Positions 58,764-64,000 of a DNA stretch of 64,000 nt are shown here, in pieces. Position numbers and translations under genes: made by a program. Where the stretch lies: the NCBI RefSeq assembly GCF_008704555.1, contig NZ_CP023702.1, positions 3,472,001-3,536,000 of the forward strand. Direction: 5' to 3'. The notes beneath the pieces were generated by a model. It had not been told where the DNA came from. It worked only from the letters and a program-made list of their open reading frames with translations, and ran no database searches. How positions within the stretch are numbered: position 1 is the first letter of the stretch; every line of letters starts with the position of its first letter. Source of the DNA: Streptomyces nitrosporeus. GTDB lineage: Bacteria; Actinomycetota; Actinomycetes; Streptomycetales; Streptomycetaceae.

Positions 58764-59173
58764 GCGGCGGCCCCGTCCTGGCCGCGGGCTGCGTGCTGTG
58801 GCGGCGCACCCCGGCCGGCGGGCCGGAGGTCTGCCTGGTCCACCGGCCGCGCTACGACGACTGGTCGTTCCCGAAGGGCAAGCTGAAACGCGGCGAGACC
58901 TCGCTGGAGGCCGCCCGGCGCGAGGTCCTGGAGGAGACGGGTCACCACTGCGTCCCCGGCCCGGCCCTGCCCACCGCCCGCTACCTGGCGAACGGGCGGC
59001 CCAAGGAGGTCGGCTACTGGGCGGCCGAGGCGGTGTCCGGCGGGACCTTCGTGCCGAACGACGAGGTCGACCGGCTGGCCTGGCTCGATCCGGCCACGGC
59101 CCGGGAGCGCCTCAGCCGCCCCGGCGACCGGGTCCAGCTGGACGCCTTCCTGAACGGCCCGGCCGACGCCTGA
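58760..59173 (+). CDS. Nudix hydrolase of the MutT1 type
   Basis: The 137-aa product has the complete Nudix box GKLKRGETSLEAARREVLEETGH (about 37-59). VCLVHRPRYDDWSFPKG is also typical of MutT1/Ap4A hydrolase-like actinobacterial enzymes. In mycobacterial MutT1 this domain is fused to a histidine phosphatase, which is missing here. It may clean 8-oxo-dGTP or (di)nucleoside polyphosphates. It is coupled to CHAD by a 4-nt overlap. Confidence 0.92.
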   Translation: MSGGPVLAAGCVLWRRTPAGGPEVCLVHRPRYDDWSFPKGKLKRGETSLEAARREVLEETGHHCVPGPALPTARYLANGRPKEVGYWAAEAVSGGTFVPNDEVDRLAWLDPATARERLSRPGDRVQLDAFLNGPADA

Positions 59174-59276
59174 ACGCGTCCTGGGCACGCTCCGGCCGGG
59201 GCCCGCGCGTCCCCGGCCGCCCCCGGCCGGAGGGCTGCCCCGGCCCTCCGGGCCCGGAACCGGCCCGACCGGCACG

Positions 59277-59320
59277 GTTCACCTTCCGTTCACTGAGCCC
59301 CGTAGGCCGCTTCACCTGTT
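59277..59320 (+). promoter_or_regulatory. PHO-box array upstream of pstS
   Basis: Four 11-nt units in register: GTTCACCTTCC, GTTCACTGAGC, CCCGTAGGCCG (degenerate) and CTTCACCTGTT. The GTTCAC core and 11-nt period match the Streptomyces PhoP operator. The array lies 5-49 bp upstream of the -10 box. Confidence 0.88.
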
Positions 59321-59325
59321 CTGCC

Positions 59326-59331
59326 TAATTT
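59326..59331 (+). promoter_or_regulatory. -10 element of the pstS promoter
   Basis: TAATTT lies 5 nt after the last PHO-box unit. PhoP probably replaces a -35 contact. About 95 nt of leader separate it from the GTG start. Confidence 0.6.
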
Positions 59332-59432
59332 CGGACGTGCACGGTGCACGGCACCACGCCGGCGCACCCCTCCTCATCGCACGCCGCCTCGCACCACCAG
59401 CCGCGGCGGCTCCTGGAAGGAACACCCCGAAA

Positions 59433-60569
59433 GTGAAGCTTCAGCGCAAGAACCGGCTTCGTGCCACCGCGCTCGGTGCCCTCGCCGTCTCCGGCGCCCT
59501 GGTCCTCACGGCGTGCGGTTCGGACGACAACAGCAACGCCGACGCGAACGGCGGCGGCAAGTCGAGTACGGCCGCCTCGGACATCACGTGCGACGGCGCC
59601 GAGGGCCAGCTGCTCGCCTCCGGTTCCAGCGCGCAGAAGAACGCCATGGACCTCTGGGTCAAGAACTACATGGCCGCCTGCTCCGGCGTGGAGGTCAACT
59701 ACAACTCCTCCTCCTCCGGCGAGGGCATCGTCGCCTTCAACCAGGGCACCGTCGGCTTCGCCGGCTCCGACTCGGCGCTGAAGCCCGAGGAGGTCGAGGA
59801 GTCCAAGAAGATCTGCAAGACCGGCCAGGGCATCAACCTCCCGATGGTCGGCGGCCCGGTCGCGATCGGCTTCCACCTCGAAGGCGTGGACAGCCTGGTC
59901 CTGGACGCCCCCACCCTCGCCAAGATCTTCGACACCAAGATCACGAAGTGGAACGACAAGGCGATCGCCGACCTCAACAAGGGCGTCGAGCTGCCGGACA
60001 AGCCGATCCAGCCCTTCCACCGCTCCGAGGACTCCGGCACCACGCAGAACCTCGGCAAGTACCTGAGCGCCGCGGCTCCGGACGCCTGGAAGTACGAGGC
60101 CGAGAAGAAGTGGCCCGCCCCCGGCGGCCAGGCCGCGTCCGGCTCGTCCGGTGTCGCCTCCCAGGTGAAGGCCGTCGACGGCTCGATCGGCTACTTCGAG
60201 CTCTCCTACGCCGCCTCGCAGGACATCACCACCGTCGACATCGAGACCGGCAGCGGCACCCCGGTGAAGGCCACCTCGGAGAACGCCTCCAAGGCCATCG
60301 CCGCCGCGAAGGTCGTCGGCACCGGCAAGGACCTGGCCCTCGAACTCGACTACGCCACCAAGGCCGAAGGCGCCTACCCGATCGTCCTGGTGACCTACGA
60401 GGTCGTCTGCGACACCGGCAACAAGGCCGACACCCTCGGCACCGTCAAGTCCTTCCTGACGTACGCCTCCTCCGAGGACGGCCAGAAGGTCCTCACCGAC
60501 GCCGGCTACGCGCCGATCCCCGCGGAGATCAACGCCAAGGTCCGCGAGACCGTCGCCGGTCTCTCGTAA
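59433..60569 (+). CDS. pstS: Phosphate ABC transporter substrate-binding lipoprotein
   Basis: PstS binds inorganic phosphate outside the membrane and delivers it to PstCA. The 378-aa product has a signal peptide and lipobox (LVLTAC, Cys28), and the phosphate-binding loops LASGSSAQKNAM, NYNSSSSGEGIVAF, FAGSDSAL and HRSEDSGTTQNLGKYL. GGAAGGAAC lies upstream of the GTG. It heads the pstSCAB operon, and its promoter has clear PHO boxes. Confidence 0.96.
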   Translation: MKLQRKNRLRATALGALAVSGALVLTACGSDDNSNADANGGGKSSTAASDITCDGAEGQLLASGSSAQKNAMDLWVKNYMAACSGVEVNYNSSSSGEGIVAFNQGTVGFAGSDSALKPEEVEESKKICKTGQGINLPMVGGPVAIGFHLEGVDSLVLDAPTLAKIFDTKITKWNDKAIADLNKGVELPDKPIQPFHRSEDSGTTQNLGKYLSAAAPDAWKYEAEKKWPAPGGQAASGSSGVASQVKAVDGSIGYFELSYAASQDITTVDIETGSGTPVKATSENASKAIAAAKVVGTGKDLALELDYATKAEGAYPIVLVTYEVVCDTGNKADTLGTVKSFLTYASSEDGQKVLTDAGYAPIPAEINAKVRETVAGLS

Positions 60570-60593
60570 GCAACCCGCACGACCCGGCAGGCG

Positions 60594-60624
60594 GGCCGGT
60601 CCGGCGCACCCCTCCGGACCGGCC
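60594..60624 (+). terminator. Attenuating hairpin between pstS and pstC
   Basis: GGCCGGTCCGG-CGCACCCCT-CCGGACCGGCC is a perfect 11-bp stem in the 128-bp gap. It would let more pstS than pstCAB message form, giving excess binding protein. Confidence 0.65.
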
Positions 60625-60697
60625 TCCACCCGCCCGAACCATCCGGTGCACCGCCGCCAGGGGAGCCAGCCGCTCCCCCACACAGACCGGAAAGACC

Positions 60698-61690
60698 ATG
60701 GCTTCCACCACATCACTCGACACCCCGCCGGCTCCGCCGGCACCACGTGACCGCCCCAGGTCCACCGGGCGCGTCGGCGACAAGATCTTCATAGGCCTCT
60801 CCCGGGGCTCCGGCATCCTGCTGCTGGTGGTCATGGCGTCGATCGCCGTGTTCCTCGGCTACCGGGCCGCGACGGCCATCTCGGAGAACGAGGGCAACTT
60901 CCTCACCACCTTCGACTGGAACCCGGCCGGCGACCCGCCGGTCTTCGGCATCGCCGTCCTGCTCTTCGGCACGGTCGTCAGCTCGGTCATCGCGATGGTC
61001 ATCGCGGTCCCGATCGCCGTCGGCATCGCCCTGTTCATCTCGCACTACGCGCCGCGCAAGCTGGCCGCCCCCCTCGGGTACGTGATCGACCTGCTGGCCG
61101 CCGTGCCCAGCATCGTCTACGGCATCTGGGGCGCCCTCGTCCTCGTCCCGTACCTGGAGGGCCTGAACCTCTGGCTCGACCAGTTCTTCGGCTGGACGTA
61201 CGTCTTCGACAAGACCGCGATCGGCGTCCCCCGCTCGCTCTTCACCGTCGGCATCCTGCTCGCGATCATGATCCTGCCGATCGTGACCAGCGTCACCCGT
61301 GAGGTCTTCCTCCAGGTCCCGAAGATGAACGAGGAAGCGGCGCTCGCCCTCGGCGCCACCCGCTGGGAGGTCGTCCGGCTCTCGGTCCTGCCCTTCGGCC
61401 GCTCCGGGATCATCTCGGCCTCGATGCTGGGCCTGGGCCGCGCGCTCGGCGAGACGATGGCCGTCGCCACGGTCCTCTCCCCCAGCTTCCTGATCTCCCT
61501 GCACGTGCTCAACCACGGCGGCGGCACCTTCGCCCAGAACATCGCCGCCAAGTTCGGCGAGGCCGACGAATTCGGGCGCGACGCCCTGATCGCCTCGGGT
61601 CTCGTCCTCTTCGTCCTCACCCTGCTGGTCAACGGCGCGGCCCGGCTCATCATCGCCCGCCGCAAGGAGTACTCGGGGGCCAACGCATGA
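60698..61690 (+). CDS. pstC: Phosphate ABC transporter permease PstC
   Basis: The 330-aa product has six helices and the binding-protein-dependent transport fold. The EAA loop reads NEEAALALGATRWEVVRLSVLPFGRSGIISASMLGLGRALGETMAV (about 210-255). IDLLAAVPSIVYGIWGALVLVPYL is typical of PstC. It lies 128 nt after pstS and overlaps pstA by 4 nt. Confidence 0.95.
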   Translation: MASTTSLDTPPAPPAPRDRPRSTGRVGDKIFIGLSRGSGILLLVVMASIAVFLGYRAATAISENEGNFLTTFDWNPAGDPPVFGIAVLLFGTVVSSVIAMVIAVPIAVGIALFISHYAPRKLAAPLGYVIDLLAAVPSIVYGIWGALVLVPYLEGLNLWLDQFFGWTYVFDKTAIGVPRSLFTVGILLAIMILPIVTSVTREVFLQVPKMNEEAALALGATRWEVVRLSVLPFGRSGIISASMLGLGRALGETMAVATVLSPSFLISLHVLNHGGGTFAQNIAAKFGEADEFGRDALIASGLVLFVLTLLVNGAARLIIARRKEYSGANA

Positions 61691-62772
61691 GCCACGCCAC
61701 CACCACCGGCCTGCGGGACAGCGTCCCCGGGACCATCCCGGACAGCGGCGGGAAGACCGCCGGCCTCAGCAGCCGCCGCCTCCCCCGCTGGGCCCCGCTC
61801 GGCTTCGCCGCCGTCGCGGTCCTGCTCGGCGTCGGTATCAGCAGCATCGCCGGCTGGCACAGCCGCATCCAGTGGGGCCTGCTCTCCGCCCTGTTCTTCC
61901 TGGCGATCTCCTACGTGGCGACCACCGTGGTCGAGAACAAGCGCCAGGCCAAGGACCGGCTCGCCACCAGCGTCGTCTGGGTGTGCTTCCTGGTCGCCGT
62001 CGTCCCGCTCGCCTCACTGCTGTGGACGACGGTCAGCCGCGGTGCGGAGCGCCTGGACGGCTACTTCCTCACCCACTCCATGGCCGGGGTCCTCGGTCCC
62101 GAGGCCAGCGGCGGTGTCTACCACGCGCTGATCGGCACCCTGGAGCAGGTCGGGATCGCCACCGTGATCTCCGCCCCGCTGGGCCTGCTGACCGCGGTCT
62201 ACCTGGTCGAGTACGGCAAGGGCGCGCTCGCCAAGGCCGTGACCTTCTTCGTCGACGTGATGACGGGTATCCCCTCCATCGTCGCCGGGCTCTTCATCCT
62301 GTCGATCATGCTGATCCTGGAGATCGAACCGTCCGGCCTGATGGGCGCGCTGGCGCTGACCATCCTGATGCTGCCCGTCGTGGTCCGCTCGACGGAAGAG
62401 ATGCTCAAGCTGGTGCCGAACGAACTGCGTGAGGCCTCGCTCGCCCTCGGCATCCCGAAGTGGCGGACCATCCTGAAGGTGGTCCTGCCCACCGCGATCG
62501 GCGGCATCACCACCGGCGTCATGCTCGCCATCGCCCGTATCGCCGGTGAGACGGCCCCGATCATGCTGCTGGTCTTCGGCAGCCAGCTGATCAACACGAA
62601 CCCCTTCGACGGCGCCCAGTCCTCGCTGCCCTTCTACATCTACGAGCAGTACAAGGTCGGCGAGGTCGCCTCCTACGACCGCGCCTGGGCCGCGGCCCTG
62701 GTCCTGATCGCCTTCGTCATGATCCTCAACCTGGTGGCCCGCGGGATCGCCCGCTGGAAGGCCCCGCGGTGA
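61687..62772 (+). CDS. pstA: Phosphate ABC transporter permease PstA
   Basis: The 361-aa product has an N-terminal pair of hydrophobic segments (about 38-58 and 64-80), then the transport core with [24 protein letters not shown]. The EAA loop is [52 protein letters not shown]. It forms the channel with PstC. The N-terminal extension is usual for actinobacterial PstA. Confidence 0.95.
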   Translation: MSHATTTGLRDSVPGTIPDSGGKTAGLSSRRLPRWAPLGFAAVAVLLGVGISSIAGWHSRIQWGLLSALFFLAISYVATTVVENKRQAKDRLATSVVWVCFLVAVVPLASLLWTTVSRGAERLDGYFLTHSMAGVLGPEASGGVYHALIGTLEQVGIATVISAPLGLLTAVYLVEYGKGALAKAVTFFVDVMTGIPSIVAGLFILSIMLILEIEPSGLMGALALTILMLPVVVRSTEEMLKLVPNELREASLALGIPKWRTILKVVLPTAIGGITTGVMLAIARIAGETAPIMLLVFGSQLINTNPFDGAQSSLPFYIYEQYKVGEVASYDRAWAAALVLIAFVMILNLVARGIARWKAPR

Positions 62773-62848
62773 CGACCGTGCGGCTCCGCCCCGTGGCCGG
62801 TCGCTGACGCGGCCCCTCAGCGACCTTTCGAAAGAAGTAGTGATTCAC

Positions 62849-63625
62849 ATGGCCAAGCGCATCGACGTCGGCGGACTCACCGCCTACTACGGCTCCCACA
62901 AGGCCATCGAGGACATCTCGATGACCGTGGAACCCCGCTCCGTGACCGCCTTCATCGGCCCGTCCGGCTGCGGCAAGTCCACCTTCCTGCGCACCCTGAA
63001 CCGCATGCACGAGGTGACCCCCGGCGGCCGGGTCGAGGGCAAGGTGCTGCTCGACGACGAGAACCTGTACGGCCCCGGGGTCGACCCGGTCGCCGTCCGC
63101 CGCACCGTCGGCATGGTCTTCCAGCGCCCGAACCCCTTCCCCACCATGTCGATCTTCGACAACGTCGCGGCGGGCCTGCGGCTCAACGGTTCGTACCGCA
63201 AGAACCAGCTCGGCGACATCGTCGAGAAGTCCCTGCGCGGCGCCAACCTCTGGAACGAGGTCAAGGACCGCCTGAACAAGCCGGGCTCCGGCCTCTCCGG
63301 CGGTCAGCAGCAGCGCCTGTGCATCGCCCGCGCCATCGCGGTCGAGCCGGACGTGCTCCTGATGGACGAACCGTGCTCGGCCCTCGACCCGATCTCGACC
63401 CTCGCCATCGAGGACCTGATCGGCGAGCTGAAGGAACGCTTCACGATCGTGATCGTGACGCACAACATGCAGCAGGCCGCGCGCGTCTCGGACCGCACCG
63501 CCTTCTTCAACCTCGCGGCGGTCGGCAAGCCCGGCCGGCTGATCGAGATCGACGAGACGGAGCGGATCTTCTCCAACCCGTCCGTGCAGGCCACCGAGGA
63601 CTACATCTCGGGCCGCTTCGGATAA
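62849..63625 (+). CDS. pstB: Phosphate ABC transporter ATPase PstB
   Basis: The 258-aa product has Walker [13 protein letters not shown] (about 36-47), Q-loop [13 protein letters not shown], signature [14 protein letters not shown], Walker [16 protein letters not shown] and H-loop [18 protein letters not shown], all typical of PstB. ATG 62849 is chosen; GTG 62840 is in frame. It ends the pst operon. Confidence 0.96.
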   Translation: MAKRIDVGGLTAYYGSHKAIEDISMTVEPRSVTAFIGPSGCGKSTFLRTLNRMHEVTPGGRVEGKVLLDDENLYGPGVDPVAVRRTVGMVFQRPNPFPTMSIFDNVAAGLRLNGSYRKNQLGDIVEKSLRGANLWNEVKDRLNKPGSGLSGGQQQRLCIARAIAVEPDVLLMDEPCSALDPISTLAIEDLIGELKERFTIVIVTHNMQQAARVSDRTAFFNLAAVGKPGRLIEIDETERIFSNPSVQATEDYISGRFG

Positions 63626-63672
63626 CCCAGACGGCCTTGGGGTGCTGCATGGCGGTGCCACCACAAGGCGAA

Positions 63673-63721
63673 GGGTCCGCCCCGGCTCTCCCGGAAACCT
63701 CCGGGGAGCGGGGGCGGACCC
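63673..63721. terminator. Terminator after pstB
   Basis: GGGTCCGCCCC and GGGGCGGACCC form an 11-bp stem with a nested GCTCTCCCGG/CCGGGGAGC hairpin. It lies between convergent pstB and the PiT gene and could serve both. Confidence 0.8.
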
Positions 63722-63749
63722 ATGTGCGTTCCATGCGGACCTGTGTGCG

Positions 63750-63919
63750 GGACCGTGTGCGGGCCGTGCGGGCCGTGCGGGGATCCGTGGCCGGAACCCC
63801 GGACCGTGTCACCGGTCACCGGGCGGGGGCCGCCAGCCGGGGGCCGCCGGCGGGGAGCCCGTCAGCCGGTGTCGTAAGCCCGGAAGCCGTCGGCCCGGAA
63901 ACCGTCGGCCCGGGGGCCG
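63750..63919. repeat. Short direct repeats before the PiT gene end
   Basis: Units like GCCGTGCGG recur near 63765-63780. A 15-nt unit around CCGTCGGCCCGG recurs three times near 63884-63919. No gene is seen in this part of the gap. Confidence 0.5.
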
Positions 63920-64000
63920 TCAGCCGAAGAGCAGGAACACGATCCCGTAACTCAGCGCGGCGACGAGTGCCGCGGCGGGCATCGTGATGAACCAGCCGAG
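63920..64000 (-). CDS. PiT-family inorganic phosphate transporter, C-terminus only
   Basis: The last 26 codons are visible: LGWFITMPAAALVAALSYGI, then VFLLFG and TGA at 63920. WFITMPAAALVAALSYGIVF is the characteristic last helix of PiT (Pit/PitH) transporters, which take up phosphate with protons at low affinity. The 5' end is beyond the right edge. Pit next to pst is known in Streptomyces. Confidence 0.85.
   Translation of the reverse strand, partial: LGWFITMPAAALVAALSYGIVFLLFG

Noticed and set aside
1..64000. tRNA or rRNA genes
   Set aside because: I scanned for T-loop type GTTCGA contexts and saw only coding occurrences. No cloverleaf or rRNA core sequence was recognised.
1..64000. Insertion sequences, integrases or prophage genes
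   Set aside because: No transposase, integrase or phage structural protein was recognised. The variable 9.7-24.5 kb part looks like ordinary accessory content without mobility genes.

Overview
The window is chromosomal DNA of a Streptomyces (or a very close relative). The DNA is very GC-rich with codons ending in G or C. It carries mycothiol genes (mshA, mshD), the nickel regulator Nur, the nitrogen regulator GlnR, an RsiG-type anti-sigma factor, DUF397/DUF5753 pairs and a TTA (bldA-type) codon. As I recall it, the gene order (mshA ... nur ... sulfurtransferase ... glnR ... 5'-nucleotidase, mshD ... ppk-CHAD-Nudix-pstSCAB-pit) matches the core region of S. coelicolor from about SCO4204 to SCO4138. 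That comparison is from memory, not a search.

Layout. 1-9.7 kb, core: lipoprotein end, APH-fold kinase, YbjN protein, mshA, methyltransferase, NlpC/P60 hydrolase, receiver-PP2C phosphatase, DUF2516, HBHA-like protein and an XRE regulator with a strong operator. 9.7-24.5 kb, more variable: TetR, HxlR, RidA, TSUP, HIT, GNAT, a membrane thioredoxin-fold protein, a zinc-ribbon/L12-like protein, the DUF5753-DUF397 locus, an acetyltransferase-TetR operon, a HAD hydrolase and a decayed gene. 24.5-32.8 kb: a DrrAB-like exporter with its TetR, an Eis-like acetyltransferase, asparaginase, rsiG, dtd, a ygfZ-like gene, nur, a nitrobindin-like protein and a 33-residue membrane peptide. 32.9-41.0 kb: three tandem paralogous membrane proteins, DsrE, DUF3099, a sulfurtransferase-DUF1416 operon behind a 26-codon leader peptide, DUF2993, a large membrane protein and a MoaD-like protein. 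41-47.6 kb: hydrolase, glnR (with an overlapping upstream ORF), LacI, an S1C protease and a two-component system. 47.7-55.3 kb: PI-PLC-like protein, secreted 5'-nucleotidase, lipoprotein, mshD and a GntR-ABC operon behind a 16-bp perfect palindrome. 55.5-64 kb: ppk, CHAD, Nudix, pstSCAB with a PHO-box array, and the end of a PiT phosphate transporter.

How the genes work together. The right end is a phosphate unit: polyphosphate kinase, a CHAD (polyphosphate-binding) protein, high-affinity PstSCAB, low-affinity PiT and a secreted nucleotidase, presumably under PhoP. GlnR in the same window is the nitrogen counterpart. Mycothiol appears at both ends (mshA, mshD), with a thioredoxin-fold protein, rhodanese, DsrE and MoaD-like proteins adding sulfur and redox functions.

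The broadest pattern is promoter architecture. At least 17 genes have a TANNNT -10 element ending 6-8 nt before the start codon, usually with no Shine-Dalgarno sequence, which predicts leaderless mRNAs. Many operons end in long perfect stems that serve as terminators. I found no tRNA, rRNA, CRISPR array, insertion sequence or prophage.
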